In this document: one piece after another, positions 25,650 to 33,985 of the stretch
How the letters are laid out: each line of letters opens with the position of its first letter
Position numbering within the stretch: the stretch's first letter is position 1
DNA from: Streptomyces sp. Tue6028
Lineage (GTDB): Bacteria > Actinomycetota > Actinomycetes > Streptomycetales > Streptomycetaceae
DNA: 64,000 bases
Reading direction: 5' to 3'
NCBI RefSeq assembly: GCF_002300165.1
Contig: NZ_MLCE01000004.1
Coordinates: 75,120 to 139,119, forward strand
Translations under genes and position numbers: made by a program
Notes under the pieces: generated by a model
The model's database searches: none
What the model saw: the letters and a program-made list of their open reading frames with translations, nothing else
Told to the model about the DNA's origin: nothing

Positions 25650-26078
25650 ATGGCAGAGAAGATGACCGACGAGCAATGGCGCGCGTTCGTTTCACAGGGC
25701 ACGCGCACCGGAAAACTCTCCACCGTCCGGGCCGACGGAGGCCCGCACGTCGCGCCGATCTGGTTCGTGCTGGACGGCGACGAGCTGGTCTTCAACACCG
25801 GGAAGGAGACCGTCAAGGGAAGGAACCTCGCTCGGGACGGCCGGGTCGCCCTGTGCGTGGACGACGACCGGCCGCCTTTCGACTTCGTCGTACTGGAGGG
25901 ACGGGCAACGCTCTCGGAGGAGTCCGGCGAACTGCTCCACTGGGCGACCAGGATCGCCGCCCGCTACATGGGCGAGGAGCGCGCCGAGGAGTTCGGCAAA
26001 CGCAACGCTGTTCCGGGTGAACTCCTCGTCCGGGTGAGGATCGAGAAGGTCGTGGCCTACGCCTCGATGACCGCCTGA
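25650..26078 (+). CDS. Pyridoxamine 5'-phosphate oxidase-fold (PPOX) protein
   Basis: 142 residues, the split beta-barrel of the PPOX class of flavin or F420-dependent enzymes. GKLSTVRADGGPHVAPIWF near 21-40 (reading shortened), NTGKETVKGRNLARDGRVALCVDDD and VVLEGRATL are the family blocks. AAGGAGG abuts the first in-frame ATG at 25641 (no spacing), so the ATG at 25650 with 9 nt spacing is preferred. Actinobacterial members often use coenzyme F420 to reduce small molecules. It is lodged in the opposite direction between two conservon-type gene groups. Confidence 0.9.
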   Translation: MAEKMTDEQWRAFVSQGTRTGKLSTVRADGGPHVAPIWFVLDGDELVFNTGKETVKGRNLARDGRVALCVDDDRPPFDFVVLEGRATLSEESGELLHWATRIAARYMGEERAEEFGKRNAVPGELLVRVRIEKVVAYASMTA

Positions 26079-26094
26079 GCCCCTCGGTCCGTGC

Positions 26095-26128
26095 GCGAAC
26101 GGCCGCCCTTTGCCGAGCGGCCGTTCGC
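26095..26128. terminator. Hairpin terminator between PPOX gene and cvnD
   Basis: Perfect 12-bp stem GCGAACGGCCGC / GCGGCCGTTCGC with a 10-nt loop, in the 54-bp convergent gap; it can serve both strands. Confidence 0.82.
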
Positions 26129-26132
26129 CGTG

Positions 26133-26741
26133 TCAGCCGACCGAGTCGAGCAGCCGGGCGGTGTGCACCCTCCCGGCGTACTCGACGAGACGAATCAGCA
26201 CCTCCTTCCCGGAGTCGCGGTCGCGGGCGTCGCAGAGCACCACTGGCGTGCCGCGGTCGAGGTCGAGGGCGCGGGAGACGTCCTGCGCGCCGTAGGTGCG
26301 GGCACCCGCGAAGCAGTTGACGGCCACGACGAACGGGATGTGCCGGTGCTCGAAGTAGTCCACGGCGGGGAAGCAGTCTTCGAGCCGCCGGGTGTCGGCG
26401 AGGACGACGGCGCCGAGCGCACCCTGTGACAGTTCGTCCCACAGGAACCAGAACCGGTCCTGCCCCGGAGTTCCGAAGAGGTAGAGCGAGAGACCGGACC
26501 TGATGGTGATCCGCCCGAAGTCCATGGCGACGGTGGTGGTGACCTTCTGGTCGACGCCGTCCGTGTCGTCCACCGACTGGCCTGCCTCACTCAGCAGTTC
26601 CTCGGTCCGCAGCGGCCTGATCTCACTGACCGCGCCCACCAGGGTCGTCTTGCCGACGCCGAATCCGCCGGCGACCAGAATTTTCAGGGCCAGAGCGGCG
26701 GCCGTCTCGCCACTCGGGGCGTCGGGATTCTCGGAGACCAT
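26133..26741 (-). CDS. cvnD: Conservon small GTPase CvnD
   Basis: 202-residue Ras-like/MglA-type GTPase of the conservon family. The P-loop GGFGVGKTT is at 25-33, the switch II/G3 region is LFGTPGQDRF near 88-97, and the G4 position is VNCF rather than NKxD, which is normal for CvnD proteins. It should cycle between GDP and GTP at the membrane complex built on CvnA, with CvnB as regulator. Unusually, 228 bp separate it from cvnC, where conservons are normally tightly coupled. The ATG at 26741 leaves a normal-length N-terminus. Confidence 0.94.
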   Translation of the reverse strand: MVSENPDAPSGETAAALALKILVAGGFGVGKTTLVGAVSEIRPLRTEELLSEAGQSVDDTDGVDQKVTTTVAMDFGRITIRSGLSLYLFGTPGQDRFWFLWDELSQGALGAVVLADTRRLEDCFPAVDYFEHRHIPFVVAVNCFAGARTYGAQDVSRALDLDRGTPVVLCDARDRDSGKEVLIRLVEYAGRVHTARLLDSVG

Positions 26742-26744
26742 CGA

Positions 26745-26969
26745 TCACTTCTCTCGGGAGTGCCGACAAGGGTCGACGTCGGTACGGCGGTGCGCGGTGC
26801 TCGTGGGGACTGGTGCAACGGGGCGCGGAATCAGCGAATTCAGCATCATGACAACTGCGTTCCTGCTTCGAGGGACGGGACCGCAAGCTGATCGTTGTGA
26901 CCGGCTCACGTCCGTTGGGTGTCGGATCTGAAGCGCAAAGAGCGCGTAGGGAATGCCGATGCTGTTCAT
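26745..26969 (-). CDS. Doubtful 74-codon ORF between cvnC and cvnD
   Basis: An ATG immediately follows the cvnC stop (TAGATG on the minus strand) with GAGGG about 8 nt upstream, and the frame runs 74 codons to a TGA two codons before cvnD, in the same frame as cvnD. The predicted peptide (MNSIGIPYALFALQIRHPTD onwards) has no recognisable domain and mixed composition. It could be a translation-coupling leader, a small extra subunit, or a spacer carrying a cvnD promoter. Codon bias looks weak, so I favour non-coding or leader. Confidence 0.25.
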   Translation of the reverse strand: MNSIGIPYALFALQIRHPTDVSRSQRSACGPVPRSRNAVVMMLNSLIPRPVAPVPTSTAHRRTDVDPCRHSREK

Positions 26970-27365
26970 CTAGAGCGCCCTCAGACCGTCGATCACCTCG
27001 CGGAGAATGCGCTCGTCGGGTAGTTGGGCGGGCGGCACCGGGCGGCTGACCGTGACACAGCCGAGTTCCAGGAGGTCGCCGAGGAGCACCCGGACCACTC
27101 CGACCGGGAGGTCGGCGTCCGCGGCGAGTTCGGCGACCGACTGCGTCTCGACGCGGCACAGTTCGATCAGCGCCCGGTGTTCCGGACCGAGTGAGGTGTC
27201 GTCGTCCGCGCCGGGTGCGCCGGTGTCGAGGGTGACCAGGGCTATCAGGTCGAACCGCACTCCGGTGGGGCCCGGCTTCGTGCGGCCGCCCGTCATGGCG
27301 TAGGGACGGACGAGCGGTCCGGCCTCGTTGTCGAACCACTGGCTGCCCGGCATGTCCTCGGTCAT
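26970..27365 (-). CDS. cvnC: Conservon protein CvnC (DUF742)
   Basis: 131-residue DUF742 protein, full length. The signature GPLVRPYAMTGGRTKP near 16-31 and the winged-helix-like core VAELAADADLPVGVVRVLLGDLLELGCV (read in parts, about 77-105) are clear, ending in the usual LREVIDGLRAL. DUF742 proteins interact with the other Cvn components and have a DNA-binding-like fold, but no DNA target is established. It lies 19 bp downstream of cvnB in the same operon. Confidence 0.95.
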   Translation of the reverse strand: MTEDMPGSQWFDNEAGPLVRPYAMTGGRTKPGPTGVRFDLIALVTLDTGAPGADDDTSLGPEHRALIELCRVETQSVAELAADADLPVGVVRVLLGDLLELGCVTVSRPVPPAQLPDERILREVIDGLRAL

Positions 27366-27384
27366 GTGCGCCGCCCGCCCTCGG

Positions 27385-27819
27385 TCACCTGGCCGCGGGC
27401 GGCTGCGCGCCGACGCGAGGCGGCGTGTAGAGGTGCTCGCCCACGCGCTTGACCAGCAGCGCCATCTCGTAGGCGACCAGGCCGATGTCGGCCGTGACGG
27501 CGGTCAGCACGGCGAGGCAGGAACCGTCTCCCGCGGCGGCGACGAACAGGAATCCGTCGTCCATCTCCACCATCGTCTGGCGCACGCCGCCGGCACCGAA
27601 GTGGCGTCCCGCACCCTTGGCCAGGCTGTGGAACCCCGAGGCGACCGCCGCGAGATGTTCGGCGTCCTCGCGGCGCAGACCGTTCGACGCGCCGACCGCG
27701 AGACCGTCGTTCGACAACACCACGGCGTGCCGTACGGCGGCCACGCGCAGCACCAAGTCGTCCAGCAGCCAGTCGAGTTCACCGGACCGCTGGCCCCTCG
27801 TGCTCGAGTCCTGGATCAT
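27385..27819 (-). CDS. cvnB: Conservon Roadblock/LC7 protein CvnB
   Basis: 144-residue Roadblock/LC7 domain protein. Landmarks LDWLLDDLVLRV, AVVLSNDGLAVGAS, RREDAEHLAAVASGFHSLAKG and MVEMDDGFLFVAAAGDGSCL are visible. It should pair with the GTPase CvnD and dock on CvnA. Its start overlaps the end of cvnA by four bases (ATGA), so translation is coupled. A close paralogue lies at 25140-25553. Confidence 0.96.
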   Translation of the reverse strand: MIQDSSTRGQRSGELDWLLDDLVLRVAAVRHAVVLSNDGLAVGASNGLRREDAEHLAAVASGFHSLAKGAGRHFGAGGVRQTMVEMDDGFLFVAAAGDGSCLAVLTAVTADIGLVAYEMALLVKRVGEHLYTPPRVGAQPPAAR

Positions 27820-30353
27820 GCGGGGTCTCCTTCCCTGCTGTCGCTGCCCGCTGCCGGGCCGGAGGTGGCTCCGCGGCCGGGCGCTCTGCCGCCGCCGCGC
27901 ACCCAGCCGTCGCGGTAGGCCGCCATGCGGTCACGTACGAGTTCGGGTGTGCGCTCACCGTCGCGGTGGGAGTCAACTGCTCTTTCCGTGGACTCCTCGG
28001 AACGCTGAGCGCGCAGTTGGGGGGCCAGGTTCGCCTGCCGCACCCGCTTGGGGAGGTCGTCGGAGCTGTCGGAGTCGTCCGGCGGACGGTGCAGCCGGAG
28101 GGTGCCGACCGGGGGTGTCGTGTTGTCCGGCGGGCCGGGCTCAGGGGCTTCCGGGCCGGTCCGCACCGGGGGCACCAGCGCGGGCCTCTCGGTGATGGCC
28201 GGCACGGATTCCTGTTCCGGGACCGCGGACACCCGTGCGTACTCCCGTACTTCGGGCTTCTCGGTGTCCGTCCGGCGGGTGGAACGTTCCGCCGGACCGC
28301 TTTGGAGCAGGGCCGTGGGCAGCAGGACGACCGCCGTGGTGCCGCCGTAGGGCGAGGTCCGCAGGTGCACTTTGATGTCGTGCCGGGCCGCGAGCCTGCT
28401 CACCACGAAGAGGCCGAGCCGGTCGCTGTCGAACAGGTCGAGGGCCTCGGACTGCTCGATGCGCCGGTTGGCATCGGCGAGCCGCTCCGTGCCCATGCCC
28501 AGCCCCCGGTCCTCGACCTCGATCACATAGCCGTTGCCGACCGGCTCGCCGGTGATCCGCACCCTGGTGTGCGGCGGCGAGAACTGTGCGGCGTTCTCGA
28601 CGATCTCCGCCAGGAGGTGCGTGACGTCGGCCACCGCGGAGCCGACGACGGACGCCTCGGGGAGTTGCCGTACCTCCACGCGCGCGTAGTCCTCGACCTC
28701 GGAGACGGCCGCGCGGACCACGTTGGTCAGGGAGACCGGCATGCGCCAGGCGCGGCCCGGTGCGGCGCCGGACAGGATGATCAAGCTCTCCGCGTGGCGT
28801 CGCATGCGTGTGGTGAGGTGGTCGAGGCGGAACAGGTCGCTCAGTTCGTTCGGGTCCTCGGACCTGCGTTCCATGCTGTCCAGCAGGTTGAGTTGGCGGT
28901 GCACGAGCACCTGGCTGCGGCGGGCGAGGTTGACGAAGACGCCGGAGATTCCGCTGGCGAGTTCCGCGCGTTCGACGGCGGCGCGCAGGGCGGCGCGGTG
29001 CACGGTGCCGAGGGCCTCCGCGACCTGTCCGGTCTCGTCCTCGGCGGGCGGTCCGGGCGGAGCCTCGGCCCGCACGTCGATCTCCTCCCCCGCTCGCAGT
29101 CTGCTCATCGCGTGCGGGAGCTTGCGCCGGGCGATCTCCAGGGCGGTGTTGCGCAGGCTCACCAATTCGACGACGAGGGCTCGTCCGATGCGTACGGAGA
29201 TGACGAGCGACGCCACGACGGCGGCGAGCCCGAAGAGGACGGCGGCACCGGCGGGAGTGAGCACACCGCGGGTGACGGGGTCGGCGCGGTCCGCGACGTC
29301 CCGGCCCGCGTTCGCCTCGATGGTGCGCATGCCGTGCTGTACGCGCGCGTGAGCCGCGTCCCAGTCGGCCTCCGGTGCGGCGCCGAGCGCCTTGGCGCCC
29401 GGCGGGGAGACGAGCACCTTGTCCTCGACGGCGCGCACGTCGGTGTACGCGCTCCCCTCCACGAGGTCCTGCCAGGCGGCTCGTTCGGTTCCGCGCAGGT
29501 CCCCCACCGCGGAGTCCGTCAGGGTCCGGCGGGTGGCCACGGCGCCGGTGAACAGCCGTAGCCGCTCTCCGTCGAGGCGCCCGGCGAGCCGGGCGCCGGC
29601 CAGCACCGCGTCCTCCTGGGCGAGCGCTTCACCGGCGCGGGAGAATTCGAGCAGCACGCGCGCGTCGGAGCCGAGGTCGTCGTCCGCAATGCCGGTGAGC
29701 GCGCCGCCCACGCCGAAGGCTGTCGAGATCGCCCGGGTGTACCGCCGGTAGGCCTCGTTCCAGTCGGCGCGTCGCTCCAGTACGGCGGTGCGCAGGGACG
29801 TGAGCCCGTCGGCGGCGGTGACGAACGCGTCCAGGCGTCCGGCCACGCCCGCGGGAAGGTCCGCGCCGTCCGCGACGGTGTTGTGGTCGCCCATCCGGAG
29901 CTTCGCCACCGCTCGGTCGGTGCGCCGTGCCGACTCCTTGAGATCGCCGGGCCGTTCGACGGCAGGGTCGGTCGCGTAGCGCACGGCGGCGGTGCGCTCG
30001 GCCTGGAGGGCCGCGACGGCGTCGGCGACCGGGCTCCGGACCGTGGAGTCCACACGCTGCAACTGCCGCAGCCGGGCGACATCCTGGGCGGTGCTCACCG
30101 TGGCGTAGGCCCACAGGGCGAGCAGCGACATGACCGGCACCATGAGGAGGCAGACGATCTTGGCTCGTACGGTGCGCGGGCGGATGTGCCACCGCTCCGC
30201 GCGCGTGGTCGCCGCCTGCGCTGGTGCGGCGAGGGTGTCGTCGGCGTCCGCACGCTCGTCGGCCGGCGGTCCGGCGTGCGCGCGGCGGCCGCGTGCGGGT
30301 GGCTGGGGCGGCGGCTCGGCGCCGGACGTCGGGGTCCTACGGGGTGTACGCAT
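27816..30353 (-). CDS. cvnA: Conservon sensor CvnA, nitrate/nitrite-sensing histidine kinase-like
   Basis: 845 residues. Order: a disordered cytoplasmic N-terminus (1-60), membrane helix about 64-86, an extracytoplasmic helical NIT (nitrate/nitrite-sensing) domain about 90-340 with LQAERTAAVRYATDP, a second helix about 365-388, HAMP, a dimerisation-like helix pair (LARRSQVLVHRQLNLLDSME near 484), and a HATPase domain with ENAAQFSPPH and EVEDRGLGMG. A long Pro/Arg-rich tail follows. Proteins of this class act as membrane platforms for CvnB, C and D and resemble heterotrimeric G-protein receptors in logic. Ligand unknown; the NIT fold suggests a small anion or similar signal. Confidence 0.94.
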   Translation of the reverse strand: MRTPRRTPTSGAEPPPQPPARGRRAHAGPPADERADADDTLAAPAQAATTRAERWHIRPRTVRAKIVCLLMVPVMSLLALWAYATVSTAQDVARLRQLQRVDSTVRSPVADAVAALQAERTAAVRYATDPAVERPGDLKESARRTDRAVAKLRMGDHNTVADGADLPAGVAGRLDAFVTAADGLTSLRTAVLERRADWNEAYRRYTRAISTAFGVGGALTGIADDDLGSDARVLLEFSRAGEALAQEDAVLAGARLAGRLDGERLRLFTGAVATRRTLTDSAVGDLRGTERAAWQDLVEGSAYTDVRAVEDKVLVSPPGAKALGAAPEADWDAAHARVQHGMRTIEANAGRDVADRADPVTRGVLTPAGAAVLFGLAAVVASLVISVRIGRALVVELVSLRNTALEIARRKLPHAMSRLRAGEEIDVRAEAPPGPPAEDETGQVAEALGTVHRAALRAAVERAELASGISGVFVNLARRSQVLVHRQLNLLDSMERRSEDPNELSDLFRLDHLTTRMRRHAESLIILSGAAPGRAWRMPVSLTNVVRAAVSEVEDYARVEVRQLPEASVVGSAVADVTHLLAEIVENAAQFSPPHTRVRITGEPVGNGYVIEVEDRGLGMGTERLADANRRIEQSEALDLFDSDRLGLFVVSRLAARHDIKVHLRTSPYGGTTAVVLLPTALLQSGPAERSTRRTDTEKPEVREYARVSAVPEQESVPAITERPALVPPVRTGPEAPEPGPPDNTTPPVGTLRLHRPPDDSDSSDDLPKRVRQANLAPQLRAQRSEESTERAVDSHRDGERTPELVRDRMAAYRDGWVRGGGRAPGRGATSGPAAGSDSREGDPA

Positions 30354-30418
30354 GGCCTCCTCGCTCGGAGAGGTTCGGGGCGCGCCGTCCCGGCCGCCGT
30401 GGCTCCGGGCCCGCGCCG

Positions 30419-31192
30419 TCAGCGGGCTACGCTCTCGACCGGCCGCTGGGCCGACTCGGACGCTTCACGCTCTTCGGACGTCGGGGACAGGGCGACGAAG
30501 GCCGACGTCAGGAAGAGGTAGGACCCGAGGCCGACGGCGAGGGGGAAGATGAACTGCATCGCCGTGGCCCCGGGGAGTGTCCCGGCGGAGGGGCTGACCC
30601 CCACGCTCACCGCCATCATGCCGGTGTAGTGCATGCTGCTCACCGCCCCGCCCATGACGAGGGACGCGAGGGCGACCGCCACCGGTGACTTGATGTTGAG
30701 CGCCGCCCACAGAGCCGCGGTCGCCGCGACGACGGCGATCGCGACGGAGAGGGCGACGAGCGTCGGGTCGTAGTGCACTTGGCCGTGCAACCTCAGCGCG
30801 GCCATGCCCAGGTAATGCATGCTCGCGACGCCGAGCCCGGTGGTGAGGCCGCCCAGGACGAGCGCGCGGCCCCGGTCACGGCCATAGCCGACGGCGAAGA
30901 CGCCGGCACCGACGACGACCATGGCGACGACCAGGCTGAGCACGGTCAGCGGCACGTCGTAGCGCATTTCGGTGCCGCTGACGCTGAAGCCGAGCATCGC
31001 GACGAAGTGCATGGTCCAGATGCCGGTGCCGATCGCGGAGGCGGCGGTGAGCAGCCAGTTGCGGCGGGATCGTCCGGTCGCGGCGAGCGCGCGGACGGTG
31101 CAGCGCAGCCCGAGGGCGGCGCCTATGCAGGCCATCACGTACGACAGTACGGGGGTCAGCCAGCCGAAGGCGGCGTGGTCCAGGTGTCCCAT
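30419..31192 (-). CDS. MHYT-domain membrane sensor
   Basis: 257 residues with about seven membrane helices and three MHYT-type motifs: TMHFVAM near 59-65, SMHYLGM near 124-130 and SMHYTGM near 188-194. MHYT domains are thought to hold copper through the Met/His residues and sense O2, CO or NO. There is no attached GGDEF, EAL or kinase domain, so output must come from another protein. It is 65 bp upstream of cvnA on the same strand, which makes it a candidate partner for the conservon. The C-terminal tail is short and charged. Confidence 0.93.
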   Translation of the reverse strand: MGHLDHAAFGWLTPVLSYVMACIGAALGLRCTVRALAATGRSRRNWLLTAASAIGTGIWTMHFVAMLGFSVSGTEMRYDVPLTVLSLVVAMVVVGAGVFAVGYGRDRGRALVLGGLTTGLGVASMHYLGMAALRLHGQVHYDPTLVALSVAIAVVAATAALWAALNIKSPVAVALASLVMGGAVSSMHYTGMMAVSVGVSPSAGTLPGATAMQFIFPLAVGLGSYLFLTSAFVALSPTSEEREASESAQRPVESVAR

Positions 31193-31335
31193 GGCCCAGG
31201 GACGCTAGTCCCGGCAGCGGCGCACAACGGGGGCGCATTTCGAAACCTGTTGGAATATGACGAAGAGGTGTACTTGGACGATCGCGTGACGCCCGAACGT
31301 GTGCGCCACGACGTCCATCGTGTCGGTGAGGGATC

Positions 31336-31944
31336 ATGCGAAACATGAGCGACGACCACACACATGTCCAGGAGTTCTTCGCGGCTCGCGCGGCCGGCTG
31401 GGACGCGCGCTTTCCCGACGACGAGCCGGCCTACGCGGCCGCGGTCGCCGCCATGGGCTTGCGTGAGGGCGACCGCGTACTCGACGCGGGCTGCGGCACC
31501 GGGAGGGCCCTGCCGCCCCTGCGCGCGGCCGTGGGGGCCTCGGGGACGGTCATCGGGGCCGATCTGACCCCGGCCATGCTGGAGGCCGCCGTGCGGGCAG
31601 GACGCGACCGCGACGGGCAGTTGCTGCTGACCGACGTCGCGGCGCTGCCCCTGCGCACGGAGACGCTGGACGCGGTGTTCGGAGCGGGTCTCGTCTCGCA
31701 TCTGCCCGAGCCGGCCGAGAATCTGCGGGAGTTGGCCCGGGTGGTGCGGCCGGGCGGGACGCTGGCGCTGTTCCACCCGGTAGGCCGGGCCGCGCTCGCG
31801 GCCCGACAGGGCAGGCAGATCACCCCGGACGACCTGCGCGCGGAGGCCAATCTGCGTCCCTTGCTGGCGGACGCCGGGTGGGAGATGACGTCGTACCTCG
31901 ACGAGGACACCCGCTTCCTGGCACTGGCCGTGCGACGCGGCTGA
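31336..31944 (+). CDS. Class I SAM-dependent methyltransferase
   Basis: 202 residues, Methyltransf_11-like. Motif I VLDAGCGTGRALPP (near 49-62), strand-2 acid in GADLTPAMLEAA, and the post-motif VVRPGGTLALFHPVGRAAL are visible. The start at 31336 has GAGGG 5 nt upstream; an ATG three codons later is also possible. Divergent from the MHYT gene by 143 bp. The substrate is not deducible. Confidence 0.9.
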   Translation: MRNMSDDHTHVQEFFAARAAGWDARFPDDEPAYAAAVAAMGLREGDRVLDAGCGTGRALPPLRAAVGASGTVIGADLTPAMLEAAVRAGRDRDGQLLLTDVAALPLRTETLDAVFGAGLVSHLPEPAENLRELARVVRPGGTLALFHPVGRAALAARQGRQITPDDLRAEANLRPLLADAGWEMTSYLDEDTRFLALAVRRG

Positions 31945-32010
31945 CGCGCCCCTGGCGGACATACTCCGCGGCACGAACGTCTGCGCCGCCGGCACGGCGC
32001 GACCGACGCC

Positions 32011-32769
32011 TCAGACAGTGCCCGCGACCGCAGCCACGAAGGCGTCGGGATTGTCGAACATGATGTTGTGCCCGGCGCCCGGCACGGTCACGACGCGCAC
32101 TCCGGCGTCCTCCAGGGTTTCCCTGCCAAGCAGTTCACCGCTGGACTCGCCCTGGAGGTAGACGCGCTCCACTGTCAGAGCTTCGAGCAGGCGGCGCATC
32201 GTGGGGTTCGTGCCGTGCTTCAGACCGGTCGCAGTGCGGTGCAGGGCGCGGGGGTCCGCGAGTCGCATGGTGGCCGCCCACAGGGGGCCGACCCTCTCCA
32301 GCACGCGCGCGTGGCCGCCGTTCTCGACGAAGTCGACCTCCTCGTAGGAGGCGATGCCGCTGCTGCCCGTGGTGCCCGGGGGATACGGATCGAGGTTGGC
32401 CTCCACCAGGACCAGCCGTGAGGCGAGATCGGGCCGCCGGTGGGCGAGCACGATGGCGACCGCACCGCCCATGCTGTGGGCGACGAGTTCCGCCCCGGAG
32501 ACCCCGGCGGCGTCCAGAGCGGCCGCCAGCGCGTCCGCGTGGTCCTCCAGGGTGTACCCGAAGTCCGCCGGCCGGTCGCTGATGCCGTGGCCGGGCAGGT
32601 CGACGAACAGGGTGCGGCGGCCCGCCAGTTCGGGGCGGGCGGCGACGTGCGCGTGGTAGACGGTCGAGGTCGCTCCCAGACCGTGTACGTACACCCGGGC
32701 CGGGCCCGCGCCCGCAGCCTCCGTCCAGCGGACACAGCTTCCCTTGTCGTCGAACTCGGCCTGCTTCAT
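32011..32769 (-). CDS. Alpha/beta hydrolase
   Basis: 252 residues from the ATG at 32769, which has GGGGAG 6 nt upstream. The fold landmarks are the oxyanion strand VYVHGLGATS (27-36), the nucleophile elbow AHSMGG with Ser99, and GAGHN with His234; the acid residue lies near ETLEDAGV. VDLPGHGISDRP (56-67) is typical of esterase/lactonase-like family members. Substrate unknown. It is divergent from a PadR regulator with nested inverted repeats between, suggesting PadR-controlled expression. Confidence 0.92.
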   Translation of the reverse strand: MKQAEFDDKGSCVRWTEAAGAGPARVYVHGLGATSTVYHAHVAARPELAGRRTLFVDLPGHGISDRPADFGYTLEDHADALAAALDAAGVSGAELVAHSMGGAVAIVLAHRRPDLASRLVLVEANLDPYPPGTTGSSGIASYEEVDFVENGGHARVLERVGPLWAATMRLADPRALHRTATGLKHGTNPTMRRLLEALTVERVYLQGESSGELLGRETLEDAGVRVVTVPGAGHNIMFDNPDAFVAAVAGTV

Positions 32770-32810
32770 CCCTGTCTCCCCTGCCCTCATGGTTCCTCGT
32801 GCCCTCAAGA

Positions 32811-32863
32811 GAATACATCGAAGTCGAGGTATTGCGGATACATAGTATTCGGAGGTCGATGTA
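32811..32863. promoter_or_regulatory. Nested inverted repeats, candidate PadR operator
   Basis: Two interleaved inverted repeats in the 120-bp divergent gap: GAATAC (32811-32816) with GTATTC (32845-32850), and TACATCGA (32814-32821) with TCGATGTA (32856-32863). ATGTA/TACAT half sites are typical of PadR operators. The region is AT-rich and should contain both promoters. Confidence 0.6.
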
Positions 32864-32889
32864 CAGCGGGACTGCGGCACAATGAGGCC

Positions 32890-33423
32890 ATGCTGGAGCT
32901 GGCCATCCTCGGTTTTCTGTACGACGCCCCGCTGCACGGGTATGAGCTGCGCAAGCGGATCACCGCGCTGACCGGGCATGTGAAGCCCGTGGCCGAGAGC
33001 ACGCTGTATCCGGCCATCAAGCGGCTGGAGAAGGCGGAGCTGCTGGAGCGGGCGACCCGACCCGGATCGGTCGCCGCTCCGCGCCATGAACTGACGCTCA
33101 CCGAGGAGGGCCGTCGCGAACTGCGGCGACGACTCGCGGAACCGTCGCGGAGCGACATCACCGACGAGAACCGCTGGTTCACCGTGCTCGCCTTCCTCCG
33201 GCACCTGGAGGACCCCGGGGCGCAGGCCACCGTCCTGCGCCGTCGGCTCGCCTTCCTGGAGGAGCCGGCGAGCTTCTTCTACGACGGCGACCGGCCGCTG
33301 CGCGCCGAGGAGTTCGACGACCCCTTCCGGCGCGGCATCCTCACGATCGCCCGCGCCACGAGTGAGGCCGAGCTGGCGTGGCTGCGGGAGACCGTCGCCT
33401 CACTCGACACCGGCAGCAGGTGA
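32890..33423 (+). CDS. PadR-family transcriptional regulator
   Basis: 177 residues. The N-terminal winged helix is classic PadR: LELAILGFLYDAPLHGYELRKRI (start), STLYPAIKRLEKAELLE recognition helix and wing, then ELTLTEEGRREL. The C-terminal part is the Vir_act_alpha_C dimerisation domain of subfamily 1. The ATG at 32890 has GAGG 5 nt upstream. It probably represses itself and the divergent alpha/beta hydrolase through 32811-32863, with release by a phenolic or other small ligand. Confidence 0.95.
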   Translation: MLELAILGFLYDAPLHGYELRKRITALTGHVKPVAESTLYPAIKRLEKAELLERATRPGSVAAPRHELTLTEEGRRELRRRLAEPSRSDITDENRWFTVLAFLRHLEDPGAQATVLRRRLAFLEEPASFFYDGDRPLRAEEFDDPFRRGILTIARATSEAELAWLRETVASLDTGSR

Positions 33424-33535
33424 TCGGCGCAACGTCACGGCCGTTCCCCCTTCTGCCGCCGGGACTTCAACTCTACGTTGAACAGCAGCAGATGAGCAGT
33501 CGACGATGGCAACCGCACTGGGGGAAGGTGGCCCG

Positions 33536-33850
33536 ATGTCCGGCATGTTCGGCAGACTCCGCAAGACCTGGGGCAAGAAGGCGGCCGAGCGGAACGAGGA
33601 GCCCAGGCCCTCGGCGCCCGCCGCCGAGAAGCGCGCGCACAATCTCTTCGAAGCGGCCGCGGCGTACGTGTCGGCGTGCGCGGAGGACGACCAGGACCGG
33701 ATCGACGAGGCGGCGGGATGGGTGTCTCCGGAGGCACTGTCGTTCGGGGTCAACGAATTGGCGTGCCGTGCCGTGATCGCCTTGGCTCGGGAGCGCGACG
33801 AATCGCCGCGGACGGTCGCCCGTACGCTCCTCGGGCTGCCCGTGGTGTGA
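33536..33850 (+). CDS. Small protein of unknown function
   Basis: 104 residues from the ATG at 33536, chosen because AAGGTGG lies about 5 nt upstream; an ATG at 33506 has no site. The N-terminus is basic (MFGRLRKTWGKKAAERNEE), the rest an acidic helical domain with AYVSACAEDDQDRIDEAAG and ACRAVIALARERDE. No signal peptide or membrane helix. I do not recognise the family. It may pair with the next gene, 135 bp downstream on the same strand. Confidence 0.7.
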   Translation: MSGMFGRLRKTWGKKAAERNEEPRPSAPAAEKRAHNLFEAAAAYVSACAEDDQDRIDEAAGWVSPEALSFGVNELACRAVIALARERDESPRTVARTLLGLPVV

Positions 33851-33985
33851 CCCGCGGTTACCCGGACGGCCGTTTCGCCCCTGTCCAGCCGGAAAACTGC
33901 AGCTCCGCGTGTGTCGGGGACCCGTGACAAGCGGGTTCCGGTCGCATTAGGGTGCGCCGACGGACGTAGCGATCGGGAGGCTGGG

